Below are positions 11,070-23,831 of a stretch of 64,000 nucleotides of DNA, one piece after another; position 1 is the stretch's first letter, and the number at the start of each line of letters is the position of its first letter. Source of the stretch: Litsea cubeba (lineage: Eukaryota; Streptophyta; Magnoliopsida; Laurales; Lauraceae); contig CM022946.1 of assembly GCA_012931725.1 (NCBI GenBank), forward strand, positions 50,938,626 to 51,002,625, given 5' to 3'. The translations under genes were made by a program, and so were the position numbers. The notes under the pieces are model-generated. The model saw nothing but the letters and a program-made list of their open reading frames with translations. It did not search any database and was not told the origin of the DNA.

Positions 11070-13645
11070 TGATGGACAGCGCTTCTATCGCTCGGTTCTA
11101 CCTAGGTCGGCGGACGTGGGAGTTTGTTTGGGTCCGACCCTTTCATAACCGGGGGGCAGAGGCGTGCATCAACATTTTTTTGTGTGGGTGTCCCAGATTT
11201 TCTATTTTACTTGGAATTGCAAGTGGTGATCCGGAGATCAACCTTCGCAAGTAAAACAGAAATCAACTTCTTTCAAATTTTCCATTGCACATATATTTAA
11301 GAAAAGCGACATTTTTCTTGATTTGCCGTGAAAAGCGATTTTTTGGCATTTATAGCGATTTTGGCTTTTATAGCCGATTTTTGGCGTTTATAGCCGATTT
11401 TACAATTCTTATCAATAATGAAAGACAAGAGTTGTGATTTTTGTCTATTTTGGAAAAATACAAACTACAATGAAAAGCAAGAAAAGGAGGATCTAACTTC
11501 TCAGGAGATTGTGGGGGACTCGTTCAGATTGACGGTCGCAAGTCATATGTGGACTTCGCCATCATCCATGCAGATGAGAATAGAGGATGCTCTTGATTCG
11601 CTTGGCTTGGCTATAACCTCAGGTTTTTAGAGGACAAAGACCAAAAGGAGGTCCTATGTCCAATAAAAAACTAAGTAGACGGGCTGAAAAGCCACGCCTA
11701 AGCCATTGGAGGCAGAAGGAAAAGGCAAGGACCTTGGGGGGGGGGACCTCCCAAGAGACTTTTGTCACCTTGTAGCGGTGCTCGGTGTAGAACTTCCGCA
11801 GAGTTTTCTCTCTTTCTTTCTCTTAGATTTCTGATGCCTTTTTGTCTGAGTTTTCGGATATTCTGCCGTCTGTCGTGTTCTTCTTCTTGGAATGCTCTCC
11901 TATTTATAGGCTTTTTGGTAGCCATTTAGGAGGGTTTATGGGCCTTTATTATCATTAAGCCGCATAATGGGAGGAGTTATAGGATTGAATTCTTTTATTT
12001 TGTAACTCCTTTTTCTTGGCTTCTGATTGGCTGGAGGAGATTGAGGGCATTTATTCGCCTTTAATCGCCATGATGGGAGGAGTTTCATGGGCTAAATGCC
12101 ATGAATCAATTGACTTGTAACTCCCGGATGCTTGCTTCTGATTGGGCCGTCCAGAGAAATGGAGTAATGACTGTAATAAAGCTAGTCAATTAATCGCATT
12201 AAGTGGTCGCCGAGCAGTTGAAGAGTCGCGGGCCGTGCCGCGTCTTTTGGGATTCTTCTCGTGATGATCATCGATGGATCTTCATGTAGATCGACATCGG
12301 ATGACCATATAACTTCAGGTATTGGTAGCCAATAGCGGGTCGGTGCCATCTGTCCTGTCGATTTCTCGATCGGTCGGGTAGAAAGCACACTTTTCTGGTT
12401 GACCGGTTGGCGATCAATGTTGATTTTGATACTCTTGATGATTGACCCGTGATTTTGACGGATGTCAAAGGATTTGGTATCTTAAAAGTATGAATTTTGG
12501 AAAATCCCAGGGGTCGGGCGCTTCTAATCGCGAAAAACGACGAAAAACGGGGCTTACGAGGCCCTCCCGACGATCCGGGCTCCATGGTCGCCGGCGACCA
12601 TGGTCCAGGGTCGCAGGGGGGGTTTTCCCCATGTTTGTCCCGTTTTGTGTCCGTTTTTTATATTTTTTTATTCTTTTTTCTTCTGTATTTTTTTCTTGAC
12701 ATTTTTTTATCATTTATTGGCATGATTTTCCTGTAAAAAACCTGATGAGAATCCTTGCATTTTGGTTTGCAAAGTTTTTAATTTTCCGAGAAAGCCGAAG
12801 ACTTTGTCGCGCAGAGCTGCCGATTTTCCGTCAGAAGCTGAAACAGGGTCAAACGATGTCGGAATGACCTGAAATTTGGGATGAAGCCTCCTGAGCAACA
12901 AATAAGACCAACCATAGGCTTTTATTTGAGTTTTGAAGCTGTTTGGGTTCCTATCACCAGTAGACTTATTTTTATCGCGATGAAGATGTCGCGGCTTGAT
13001 GTGCGGTCAACCGATGTCCGATTGACTTGAAATTTGATAGGGAACCTATTGAAGTCATTTTAAGATGATCCATAGGCTCTGTCTTGGAAACCATGGTCCT
13101 GGGGAGCTTCATCGCCGAGAGGCCTGATCTGGCTTCCGAGCGTCAAAGTCAGGTCAAATGTTGTCGAAATGACCTGAAACTTGACGTGTAGCCCTTTGTG
13201 AGCATTTTGAAGCCGTCTATGTGCTCTATCTGATGAGTGATGGACTTGGTGGTTCTCGCCGCCGAGAGGCTTGATTTAGTTGTTCGAGGGTTGATGTAGG
13301 GTCAAACGTTGTCGGTTTGGCTCAGAACTTGAATTGGAGCCTTTTGGGTGTATTTTGAGACAATCCATCGGCTCTGATCGAAGATTTGGTGTCTCCGATG
13401 CTTTCGCCGCCGGGAGCTCCTTTTCAGCTACCGGAGAAGCGAAGTTAGGCCAAATGATTCTGAAATGGCCCGAAACTTCTTGTGTGCTCCTCGTTTGGCT
13501 GTCTTGAAGGATCTTGCAGTTTTTGTTTGATTCTGATAAGATTTGATTTTTGGAAGTAGCATTGCCTATTTATGGCAGGCTGCGACTTCATGTAGCTTTC
13601 TAGATTTTGAAGAAGCAAAGTGACATATTTTTTTTGGTGTCAACA
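11070..13645 (-). repeat. 3' LTR of gypsy D (complete, 2,576 bp)
   Basis: On the plus strand it runs from TGATGGACAGC to GGTGTCAACA. Its right 1.75 kb matches 33,699-35,440 closely. The left 0.83 kb (11,070-11,895) has no partner because the other LTR is deleted there. A minus-strand TATA box (CCTATAAATAGG) at about 11,900-11,911 puts the transcribed R/U5 part in the unmatched stretch. GC-rich 12,500-12,650 with CCATGGTCGCCGGCGACCATGG is a strong palindrome shared by both copies. Confidence 0.9.
11900..11911 (-). promoter_or_regulatory. TATA box in the 3' LTR of gypsy D
   Basis: On the minus strand this reads CCTATAAATAGG. It lies about 1.7 kb into the LTR and about 0.8 kb before its end. 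The sequence homologous to the 5' LTR stops exactly here. Confidence 0.55.
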
Positions 13646-13656
13646 AATGCCCCCTC
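13646..13656 (-). other. Polypurine tract of gypsy D
   Basis: On the minus strand GAGGGGGCATT directly precedes the LTR start TGTTGACACC. This is the plus-strand priming site next to the 3' LTR and confirms D's orientation. Confidence 0.8.
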
Positions 13657-13884
13657 GTGGTGCAGCGATGAGTTGCTTAACTTTTGTAGTCGATGTGCCT
13701 CGAAGAGATTTTTCGTAGGAGAGCTTGTGACTTGACCAAGAGACTTTGAGCAGTCTTTCTTTTGGTATTTGTAGCCTTTTGAGCTTCCAGGGGAATTTTA
13801 TGGTAGTGAAAGGGATCACGTACCATCTCGAGGCAAAGTTTTGAAGATGACATCAGGGATGTGGATTTGGGTTTTGACCTTGTT

Positions 13885-14115
13885 ACCTAACAAGCTGTAT
13901 GTGGCAGGTTAGGGGGTCGGGTTTGGTTTTGACCGTGTGACCCAACAAGCTGTATGTGGAATGTTGGGGGCTCGATTTTGGTTTTGATCTTGTGACCTAA
14001 CAGGCTGTATGTGGCAAGTTAGGGGAGCAGGTTTTGGTTTTTGGTTTTGGTCTTGTGACCTAACAAGCTGTATGTGGCAAGTTAGGGGACCAGGATTTGG
14101 TTTGGATTTTTGTGG
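13885..14115. repeat. Four-copy tandem repeat in gypsy D
   Basis: ACCTAACAAGCTGTATGTGG and close variants start at about 13,885, 13,940, 13,995 and 14,058, giving units of 55, 55 and 63 bp. Each unit continues with a G-rich stretch and a TTTGGTTTTGA tail. The open frame on the minus strand here is a by-product of the repeat. Confidence 0.8.
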
Positions 14116-14399
14116 AATGTCAATTTCAAGATTTTGGCTCAATTTGGTATATGAGGCTGGTTGGTTTGATTTCTAGAAGCTCATGGGGCTTGGAATTCTT
14201 TTTTGTATGGTCCAATCAACTCAAAAGAGGCATGGAACCATTTTTGTAAGCTCTTGGTAAGAGGGATTTCTCTTTTACTAAAAGTCCCAAAAAAAAAAAA
14301 AATTTTAGTGCCTGGGTGGTCATACGTGGCTCATATGGGCTAACCCATGGGACCCTAAGCTTTTGAAATGGCTTAGATCTCATATGGTGTCATTTTTGT

Positions 14400-14645
14400 A
14401 AAGAATATCTAAAAATATCTCCTTTGGATAGAGAATATCTAAGAATATCTTTACTTGGAGAGAATCTCTCATGTTCCCTTTATTTTGGGAGAGAATATCT
14501 CAAGATATCTTTCTTTGGGAGAGAATATCTCAAATCTCCTATCTTTTGGGAGAAAATCTCTCATTGATTTCTTTTTGGGAGAGAATCCCTCAAGATATCT
14601 TTCTTTTGGGAAAGAATCTTTCTAATTTCATTCTTTTGGTAAGGT
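14400..14645 (+). repeat. AATATCT-rich repeats upstream of the antisense gene
   Basis: Imperfect units of about 35 bp built on TTTGGGAGAGAATATCTCAA repeat some six times, ending about 55 bp before a TATA box. They lie where proximal promoter elements of the plus-strand gene would be, so a cis-regulatory role is plausible but unproven. Confidence 0.6.
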
Positions 14646-14700
14646 TACTAATGAGTAACACTTACCTCTTTCTTCTTTCCATCTTTGGTTTGCTCTCTTC

Positions 14701-14708
14701 TATAAAAG
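14701..14708 (+). promoter_or_regulatory. TATA box of the antisense gene in gypsy D
   Basis: TATAAAAG follows CTCTCTTC and lies 129 bp before the proposed ATG at 14,830. It is on the strand opposite to D's gag-pol, so the gene appears to have its own promoter and not to rely on the LTR. Confidence 0.6.
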
Positions 14709-14829
14709 CAAGGAAGAGGTTGGATCTCTTGCTCTTATTGCTTTCTTTTGCAACAATCCCAAGAGGGCTTCAAGACCAAGAGTTCTTCTTCTTCAAGATC
14801 TTCAAGACTTTTCTTCTTCTTCTCCATCA

Positions 14830-17800
14830 ATGGCTTCAAGTAAGTTTCCTTTTTCAAGAAAACTCCATTGTAGGAAATAGGATGATAAAAAAAGTTCTTT
14901 TCTTTTTTTTTGTTTCTTTCTTTTCTTTTCTTTTTTTTTCTTTTCTTTTCCACGTGTTTACTTTTTTTTTTTGCATGTTTGTTTTTTTTTTCTTTTGTGG
15001 GCCGTACGGACAGATCCGTACGGATCTGGCCGTACGGCCACATGGCTTGTGGGCCACGGCCTGTGGGCCAGCCCCCTTTCCTCTCTTTTTTTTTGTCTAA
15101 GTTTTCTTTCTCTCTCTCTTTTTTTGAGAAAGTTTTCTTTTTCTTCCTTCTTTTTTGTTCTTTTTCTTTCTCCTTTCTCTTTTTTTTTTGAGAAAGTTTC
15201 TTTCCTTTTTTTTTTTTTTTTGCTCATCATGATAATGCATTTTTTTTGGCAAACCAAGATGTTCATGCATGCATTTTTTGTAAATTGAATTGTAGCATGA
15301 TGTAATAGCATACCTGAAAGTTTTTGAAAATTTGGGAATTTGGAGCTCGTAGCGATGTTGAGCCCTTCCTAATTTTGTGGAGACTTTTAGGCTTCAAAAG
15401 TTTGGAGTTTCGGAGCTCGCAGCAATGTTGAGCCTATCTTCAAGCTTTCTATTTCTTTCGAAGTAGTTCCTTTTCTTCGGAATTGCCCTGGCATCATGTC
15501 AAAATTTCGCCAGATTTTTTTTTAGCGAAATCGTGTCGTTTTGATGATTGATCTTTTTCTTTTCCATCCTTTACAGGTGGTTCCTCCAGAACGAGCAAGG
15601 GTAAAGAGACTGCTACCAGTGTACCTTGTCGATCTGCTAGATCTTCTAATCCGGCCGTTCAGCAGGCTTGGGACAAGGTTCAGTATGTTGAGAGAAACCT
15701 GGAAGAGTGTGACTCTCACAATAAAGATGAGATGAGGCAGCGACTGATCGCTCTCAAGGGAGAGGAATTCTATAAGATCATGGTAAGCTGTCGTCCATGG
15801 GTGATAGACGATCAGAGGGTTTTGCCCAAGCCTACCTTCTTCTTTGGTGATGCCGTCCCTGATGACATGACATATCAGAGGAGATGTTTTCAGTTTTCTT
15901 TCACCGCTGATAGTGAGAAGAAGACTGTTGCTACCCGGTCGACGTTTGATCGCACCGTCTCGATCATGAGCCATGCCCCCACATGCTCTAAGAGGGAAGA
16001 TCCTCCTAGCTAGGTGAGAAGGACAAATGTAATCAAGACCGGGGTTTTTGTTGGCAGTTCTCTTGGATATGCGGAGAAGTCGCTGGCAGACATGGACATG
16101 TTGATGCCGGCTAGCGGCTACCAGGGCTCTGATTATCCGTCGGTCGATTTGGGACCGGTGGGCCTTGGCATTTTTAGCGGTGACGGCAGCAATTGGGTGA
16201 AGCCTTTTCGACTTCGTGGCTGTTTCAATGCGACTCCGAGTGGAAGTCGTGGACTGATCGCGTCCTGCTGATTGGTGGTGCCGTTTTGAAGGAAGCCGGG
16301 ATTTTTTATGCGGTTCGCGCCTTTAGGGAGACCGTGATCTTTTCCGACGAGGCCTTCATGGCTATGTTGGAGTCATTCCTTCCATAAACCAATACCTTCG
16401 TTGTGACGAATGGTGAGATTGGTTTCTCTTTGAAGGAGCTGAGCGCCATTATTGGATTGCCCATCCTTGGCAAACTCTATAAGGAGTTTATGCCGATCGA
16501 CAGCGTCCTCGAGGAGCAGTCGGAGGAGTTCAGGCTTCTGTACTTTCAGCTCGTTGCCTTCTATGACTTTTTGAAGGAGAATGAGGGCCTGAAAGTTAGA
16601 TCCAGCAGTTGGAAGAGTTTTAACTCTTCTTCTCCTAACTTATTTGAAAGTGGGGAGTCTTCTGATAGCATGACTCGAGAAGACAGGGCTAAGGATCCGG
16701 GTTCGAATAAGATCTTGGCTATGCAAGAAGAGTTGAGAGATTTCTGTGCGAGTACAAACGCCATATGTCCTGACATTGCACTGCGGAGAGATCTCACTTA
16801 TTGGCTTGGTGAGGCCGTTTTTGCTGGAGGAGATGAAACGCACATCAGGCCGCATTGTATTTTTCCAGCTGTCAGATGGCGTTTGGGGAGTAGCTTGCTT
16901 TGGTGCCAGCTCTTTACTCCTACTTGTGTACCGAACTATAGGCTGCTGCTTTTTTGGTTCGGCTTGGGCTCCCTATGAATAGGGTATTTTCAGCCCACAT
17001 CTTTTATTCGTGGTACGTATACCACTGTCTTGGCTTCCACTGGCTGGGTGATGCACAGGATGATGATCCTCTGATGATTCGGCTGGCTAAGGGTAAAACC
17101 GTGTCCGAATCACTTTTGTTTGCCCGTATGAGGTTCCGACGGTTCAGGGACGTTGAAATGGGGCAATCTTCAGTGAAGATTTCTCCGGAGTTGCGGAAGA
17201 AGGCTTTTGATTTTGGTGCCTCCCGAGACTCTACCAGTGCGGGGTCAGGAAGGCATTACTCCTTGACAAACGCAGAGAAGGAGTGGCTTTTCAGCATACG
17301 AGTCGGCATGATGGTGTACCGCAGACATCTTTTCGTCGACATCCAGCCGTATGTACCTTCTCGATTTGCTTTGCAGTTAGGCTTTTTCTCAAGGCGTTGT
17401 TGGAGCGCCTTCAAGCATGGTGAAGCGCTTTGGAGGTTTACAGGATGGGAGAAATGCATGGGCTTTCTATAGTGCTGAAGACACTACTGCCATGATCTTT
17501 TATCCTGTGCTGTCGACTTGCCAGACTGCTGACTTTGCGAAGTGGTTCGCGGAGAGCTTTTCAGCATATCGGGGGCTTTCCAAGAAGGAGCTTGATGTGA
17601 AATTGTCATCTGGAAAGGGCCTTGGAAATTCAGATGGCGTCCGGCGGGAGGAAGTTTGGGCCTTCCTTTCTGGAGAGAAGCACAAGATAGGCTTTCTCGG
17701 TGACCAGGGCGTCATTGGTTCTGAAGCTGTTCGAGAAATACCTGATGAGGCTTTAGAGCAGCTAGAACAGGAGAAAGCTAAACTTGATGCTTGGATGCAA

Positions 17801-19476
17801 GCGGCGTAGAGGCAAGCTTCCGTGGAGTCTACTGGCAAGTGTAGACCATCCAGTGAGGAGTCAAGTGGGAGACCTGACTTTGACAGCAGGGCAGGTTCTT
17901 CTAAGAAGCGAGCCCACAGAAGTAAGAGGAAGCGTGGTCATCATCGCAGCAAGGGGCAACATGAGGACTCTCCCGACTTAGAAGTCCCCCTTACTATCAA
18001 TGAGGAGGTGCCAGGGAATGCTGATGAACCTCCGGAAAAGAGAAGCCGAGAAGAAGAGACCGTCGGCGAAGGTATGATTCTTCCTTTTTCTCTTTCCATT
18101 TCTTTTCATGGGATTTTTCCATGTCTTGATTTGTTTTCTCCCCTTGCTACTTCATTTCTTTTTAGCAGAGGAAGACTTGGCGATGCCTGAGGTTCCAACC
18201 GAAGAGGCGGTGACGGATCCGGTTGCGGCACCATAAGAAGAACCGAGGGACTCTGGAGTGATTCCAGAATCTCCAACTGGTATGACTTCTTTTGCTTTTC
18301 TTTTTTTTCTTTTTTTGTCTGTGACTTGGTTTGCTAACACTTTTCTTGTCAGCTGAGTTGCCACAGGATTCCGATGACTTTGAACCATCAATGGACGCAA
18401 ATATTGACGATGCTTCCGATGAGTTCATCGAGGAAGAGAGTGTTCTGCCAGTTGTCGAAGAAGGTATTTTGTAGTAATAACCCTGATAATGATTTTCAAA
18501 CAGGATCAAATTCATACCTTTTTGTGTTTCTTTGGCAGGTTTTGAAGTGACAGAGGAGAGTCCGTCGCTTCCTTCAAAACTAGAGCAAGAGATGCCAGAG
18601 GTCAATCCAAAGGTAGTGACTCCTGGGACCAGTTCTGACACTGTTGAGGAGATACCTCGTGTTGAGATTCCTTCCCGAGCAGCTCCAACTAGAAAGAGTT
18701 TTTTTATTACTCTTCCAACGGGCGATGACATGAGCAGCCGACCAACAGAGCGGGGCGAATCTTCAGCTGGGCCATCTCTTCTTTTTGCGAAGAAGGTGGT
18801 GGTGAGGGTTCTGAGCTGTTGGACTGAGACTCTCCTTTCTGGGCACTTGGAAGCCGGATTTGGCATGATCTAGCATGTGCAGGAGATTCTCAGTGATGCC
18901 GAAGAGGCTGGTCTGGATGTCACAGGTGCCAGGGCGATCGTTGATAGGATCATTGCACTGGGTGACAAGTGGTTTGAGACCATGGGTTTTGCTGATGACC
19001 AGTTCTTCAAGGAGATGTTCCCGGACCCTGCTGATAAGGCTAAGTCTGAACTGAATGAGGCTACACAAAGCAGGAAGCAGATAGTAAAAGAGAAGAACTT
19101 AGAAGAGCTAACCATCATTGGGCTGACACATGACCATAACATCCTTGATAGGGAGGTCAATGAGGCTAGGAAACGTCTTGAGCATTTAAAGGCACAAGTC
19201 GCTGCCAAGTGGGCTACTATAACAGAGGCTCGCGACAGGGAGAGTGCTCTGATTCGCCGGGTTGCAGATGTTGATCGAGTCCTTGAAAGGAAGTTTCAAG
19301 AGGACAAACAATGGCAAACTGCTCGGGATAAGCTTCCCGGTGTGAAAGAAGCATTACAGCCCACCCCAGCATCTCATGGCAAGTTCCTAAAGAAGCGTGC
19401 CCTGAAATCCCCGACGGTTGAGGCCAAAAGTTTGCTTGAGGAGCTAAGATCTTGGCTGGAGACCATTTTTGGCTGA
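14830..19476 (+). pseudogene. Antisense spliced gene of gypsy D, plant-mobile-domain-like, decayed
   Basis: Proposed exons are 14,830-14,839, 15,577-18,071, 18,169-18,279, 18,353-18,463 and 18,539-19,476. All introns are GT-AG and each join keeps the frame. Exon 1 supplies only ATGGCTTCAA; the join to exon 2 gives MASSGSSRTSKGKE. The middle region (about 16,180-17,500) has an SWLFQCDSEWKSWTDRVL block followed by a GEIGFSLKELSAIIGLP motif, resembling the aminotransferase-like plant mobile domain. Acidic and basic low-complexity linkers follow, then a C-terminal coiled coil (18,877-19,476). Breaks: stops at 16,011, 16,385, two near 16,892-16,945, 17,807, 18,234 and 18,871; frameshifts near 16,195, 16,870 and 17,450. 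Extra antisense ORFs after pol are known in Tat elements. Domain identity is moderately sure, the gene structure surer. Confidence 0.75.
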
Positions 19477-20940
19477 GCTCCTGATTTTTGTAGCAGAAAC
19501 TATCCTTTTTTTTTTGGTACCACATGTATTTTTTTGGTACTCTTTTTTTTTGTAGTGCTTGTGAACACTTTCTTTTTTTTTGGACCGCATGTATTTTTTT
19601 CGTACTCTTTTTTTTGTTTTCCCTACGTTCATTTAAATCTTTTTGTGATGAAAGCAATTGCTAAATGGGATGTTTTTTTTTTATTTTTTATTTTCCCTAC
19701 GCTCACTTAAATCTTTTTGTGATGAATGCAATTGCTAAATGGGATGCTCTTTTTTTGTTTTGTTTTCCCTACGCTCACTTAAATCTTTTTGTGATGAAAG
19801 CAATTGCTAAATGGGATTTGATCAAAAGCTTGTCATTTTGTGAAAATATTTTGTCAAATGATTGTTTTGGCATGGGAACCAGATTTTTGTTTGTGGCATG
19901 GAAGCCGGTTTTGTGGCATTTGTAGCCGGTTTTAGTGGCATCTATAGCCGGTTTTGGTGGCATTGATAGCCGAGTTTTTTTTTTGTGGCATTGATAGCCG
20001 AGTTGTTTTTTTTTTTTTTTTGAAAACCAAGTTTTGATTTGTGGCATTGATAGTCGGTTTTATTTTGTGGCATTGATAACCGGTTTGGTGGCATTTATAG
20101 CCTGTTTCGGTGGCATTTATAGCCGGTTTGGTTTTAAAAAATGCAAGTATCGACTAAAAGTCGCCTCCCTGCTGAATGGCCTTGCAAGTATCGATGGAAT
20201 GTCGCATCCTTGCTCATTCAGTTGTGAGTATCGATGGAATGTCGCATCCTCGCGGATTTGGTGCAAGTATCGATGGAATGTCGCTTCCTTGCTTTTCAAA
20301 AATTTTGGTTTTGCGGGTACTGACTTGATGTCGTTTCCCCACGATTTTTGAAATTTGTGGTTTTCTCGAACCTTTGGGTTGTGGATATCAACTGTAATGT
20401 TGCATCTCCGCGGTTTTTAGGTTTTTTCGAACCTTTGAAATTTGGGTTGTGGATATCAACTGAAATGTTGCATTTCCACGGTTTTGGATTTTGCAAGGCT
20501 CGATGAAATGTGTCGTTTCCCTGCGATTTTGGAAGTATTGAACATGGTTCGCATGCTTCTGATTTGTACGAGTATCGACTAAGCGTCGCTTCCCCGCGGT
20601 TTTTGAAAAACCATTTTTTTTTAAAGACACGAGGGTCATAAGTTTTGACCTAAAACCATTGAGGCGGTAAAAGGTAGGGTGGACTAGGGTGGAAATCCCT
20701 GAATTCGGATTTTGTTTCAAACCATGAATTTTGGGTTCAAGGGTTGAAAATTTTGGTCAAGTTAAGAAAAGGTTCCTAAACTTGGATTTTTGAACAATGA
20801 AACGACGAAAGTAAGCATTGTTTAAATTTCTAGAAATTTCAACATTTGTGATGAAAATTCTAAAAAGAGTGGGTTTAGCGAGCGAGTACATGGAAACTGG
20901 TTTTGGCCGTACAGGCATTGCTCTTACCCAGTTGGGTAAG
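19477..20940. repeat. Spacer of gypsy D with several short tandem arrays
   Basis: No coding sequence is visible between the antisense gene and the end of pol. At 19,622-19,830 a 73-bp unit (TTTGTGATGAAAGCAATTGC) occurs three times. At 19,880-20,130 short units of GGCATTTATAGCCGGTTT repeat; similar phrases occur in D's LTR at 11,340-11,395. At 20,145-20,600 units carrying GTATCGATGGAATGTCGC repeat and degenerate. The two genes converge on this spacer, so their transcripts would end here. Confidence 0.75.
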
Positions 20941-20943
20941 TCT

Positions 20944-22371
20944 TTAAGGGTAGTACCGCTTTAAGAACTTGCCGTTGATGGGCAGCATACATCTGTCACC
21001 CTCCATGTTTAGGAGTGCGTATGCGCCGTTAGAGAAAACTTTGTCGATGATGTAAGGTCCCTCTCATTTTGGCTCAAACTTGCCTTTGGACTTGTGAGCG
21101 AAGACCATTGGTCTTTTTACCGCAAGAACTAAGTCACCCTTTTTGTAGGCGCGTTGCCTGACCTTTTTATCGAAAGATCCTGCCATGCGTGCTTGGTAAA
21201 GTTCAATGCTTTGTCGAGCTTCGAGCCGTCTCTCATCGAGATTGTCCAGCTCATGGAGTCGCAGTTTGACATTGCTTTCTTGAGTCATGTAATTTTGCAA
21301 GGATACCCTCAAGGAAGGAATTTGTACTTCCAAGGGTACGACAGCTTTGCATCCATAGACCAAGGAGAATGGTGTGCTATGGGTTGGTCCTCGAACGGTG
21401 GTTCGATAGGCCTACAAAGCTTCCGACAATTTGTCGCTCCAGTCTCTTTTGTGACTAGATACCATTTTTTTTTAGGATTTTGCAGAGTGTCTTATTAAAA
21501 GTTTATGTTAATCCGTTTGCGGCCGGATTGTATGGAGTTGAAGGACAGCTTTGGATTTTATATTTGTCGCAGAACTTGTAGAATCAATGATCCCGAAATT
21601 GTGGTCCGTTATCATGGACGAATCTTTTGGGTATGCCGAAACAACAAATAATGTTGGTGCACAGGAACTGAAGGACTGATGAGGTCTTCATTTCGTTGAG
21701 CGCAAATGCTTCTGACCACTTGGAGAAATAATCCGTAGCGGCGAAGATGAAGCGATGACCTTTGCTTGAAGGGGAGAAATAGAACCTATGATGTCCATAC
21801 CCCAGGCTTCGAAAGGCCATGAAATCGCTGTAGGATGTAACCATTCTGGTGGCATGTGAATGTAATCTCCATGAACTTGGCATTGTTGGCAGCGCTTAGC
21901 AAATTGCATTGCGTCAGCTACCATGGTAGGCCAGTAATAACCTAGCCTTTTTATCTGATCTTAGAGCTTAGGACCAGCCTGATGAGCTCCGTAAAGACCA
22001 GCATGAACTTCTTTGAGTGTTTCTTCAGCCTCTTGTTGTGACAAGCAGCGTAGAAGTACTCCGTTGAAGGATTTCCTGTAAAGGATTTTTGAAGGAATAT
22101 CCAAATGAAAGCTTGGGGTTCGCCTTTGGATGCTTACCCGTTCTTTTGGATCTTCAGGTAGGATTCCGAACATAGTGTAATCAATGAACGGATCCCTCCG
22201 GTCGCCGATTGAAGGTTGAAGGATTGAAATCCGACTTCCAACCACTTGGTGGCATTCAACAACTGCTTAATTGATGTGTGTTAAGAGGAGGAAGGATTCT
22301 TCTTTCGCACACTGTGATTTGCACGTTTTCCCCTTCCTGGATTACCATAGATGCGGCAAGTCCAGCCAGGG
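20944..22371 (-). pseudogene. Gypsy D: RNase H end and integrase
   Basis: This is the 3' part of D's pol, cut from the rest by copia F. It opens with DALAGLAASMV of the RNase H tail. The integrase zinc domain has histidines in EVHAGLYGAHQ and cysteines in KRCQQC. The catalytic core shows WPFEAWGMDIIG, ATDYFSKWSEA and DNGPQF. The C-terminal part (VYGCKAVVPLE to RQRAYKKGDLV) ends INGKFLKRYYP with a stop at 20,944. Frameshifts and stops lie near 21,960, 21,600, 21,480 and 21,063. The intact protein would integrate cDNA; this copy could not. Confidence 0.88.
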
Positions 22372-22376
22372 CATCT

Positions 22377-23546
22377 TGTTGGATACCGCGATCACTGAGA
22401 GGGGGGGTGAATCAGTGATTTCTAAAAACAGGTCCAATTCAACAACAAAATAAGTCAAATCACACAATGACACCAGATTTAACGTGGTTCACCGAAAGGC
22501 TACGTCCACGGTTCAAAGACTGTCCGAACACCAATCCGGGACAGATCTGAATCTTATTTAGTCGCACCAATGACAAAGAGCACCAACCCTTAGTTTCAGA
22601 TAGCACCAACTATCTAGGAAGCACCTACTCTCTTTAGTTTCAGATAGCACCAACTATCTAGGAAGCACCGACTCCCTTTACAATTTATCTGCACCAACAG
22701 ATAGGATCACCAAACCCCTAAACACCAAGCACCAACTTGATGTAAAAACAGAATATAAGATCAACTCTGTCTACAGCCCTTCCCCTCTACAATTCTCTCT
22801 CTCTCAATCCCTTACAAATTGAAATTAAAGCATAAACAGAGAGACACTTAACTCATGGACGAATCACCATCTTCTAGAGCATAATCCCGTCCATAATTGC
22901 TGTAGAAAACGTCACCACATCAGCACACAGCAACAGCACCAGCACACAGCACACTCTTCTCTCTTCTCTTCTCTCTTTTCTCTTCTCTTCTGGTGTCTAC
23001 TTAGAACGACCCATACATGCCTTTATATAGGTTATAGTAACCCTTAATTGTGTTCAAGACGGGCTACAATTCGTTTAGAAAGATTCCCAAACGAAATAGA
23101 TAACTGTGCTGAATTTTCGTGCAAAACTTCTAACTCTGCGCAACTCTGGTTCCCGTGCTCGGTCGACATCCTGGCTTGCTCGGTCGACCGAAGACACTGA
23201 CTGGAAACAGACAACTTTCGAGCTCGGTCGACATCCTGGGGTCTCGGTCGACCGAAGACACACTGTGTCACGAAAATAACTGGGAGCTACCTGAATCTGT
23301 TTTCTGCAGGTTTCTTCTTTTTCGGTCGACTGCATGAATAGCCCGGTCGACCGCGTGCTCTGCTTCAGGAATTCTGAATTCCTGACTGTTTCACTTCTGT
23401 TTCTTCTTTTCAGCTCTATCAACACTAGCCTATTAACATCATGTTTGTGACAATGTGTTGACAAGAATTCCAACTCAAAACAATACTTGAGATGCTAACT
23501 TCTTCAATTCATCAAAAGACTTCTCAAGTCATCTCAAATTCCAACA
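22377..23546 (-). repeat. 3' LTR of copia F
   Basis: This is the 1,170-bp copy left of the coding region, so it is the 3' LTR of this minus-strand element. It contains two pairs of GGTCGAC-rich repeats near 23,155-23,355 and a TTTATATAGG TATA region near 23,021-23,030. Confidence 0.95.
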
Positions 23547-23560
23547 CATCCCCCCCTTTG
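23547..23560 (-). other. Polypurine tract of copia F
   Basis: On the minus strand AAAGGGGGGGATG ends at the LTR start TGTTGGAATTTG. It is the expected plus-strand primer and confirms that the left LTR is the 3' one. Confidence 0.85.
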
Positions 23561-23831
23561 GAATTGTTGGCAACACTATTGGAACTTCAACACTTTCTTG
23601 GAACCAATTCTGAAATTCTGAAATAACAACCGTGCATTTTCAACAATCTTCCCCCAATCTTCCCCTAGCAATCATAGCATAACATCTCTTCCTAGCTTTC
23701 ATAGCATAACATCTCTCCTTGCTATCATAGCATAACATCTCTCCCCCTTTGACAACAAGTCCAAAGGGACCAAACCGAGGAGCGAATAGGATTTTCAATG
23801 AATGCATTGCTCCCCCTTTCAAGCACAACTC

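Noticed and set aside
14471..15311. Several long Phe/Lys-rich open frames on both strands
   Set aside because: They follow the AATATCT repeats and TTC/TTT runs in the first intron and promoter of the antisense gene; composition is purely low complexity.
23155..23337. Possible conserved peptide in both copia F LTRs
   Set aside because: Identical because the LTRs are identical; located in LTR sequence with GGTCGAC repeats, no coding signal.
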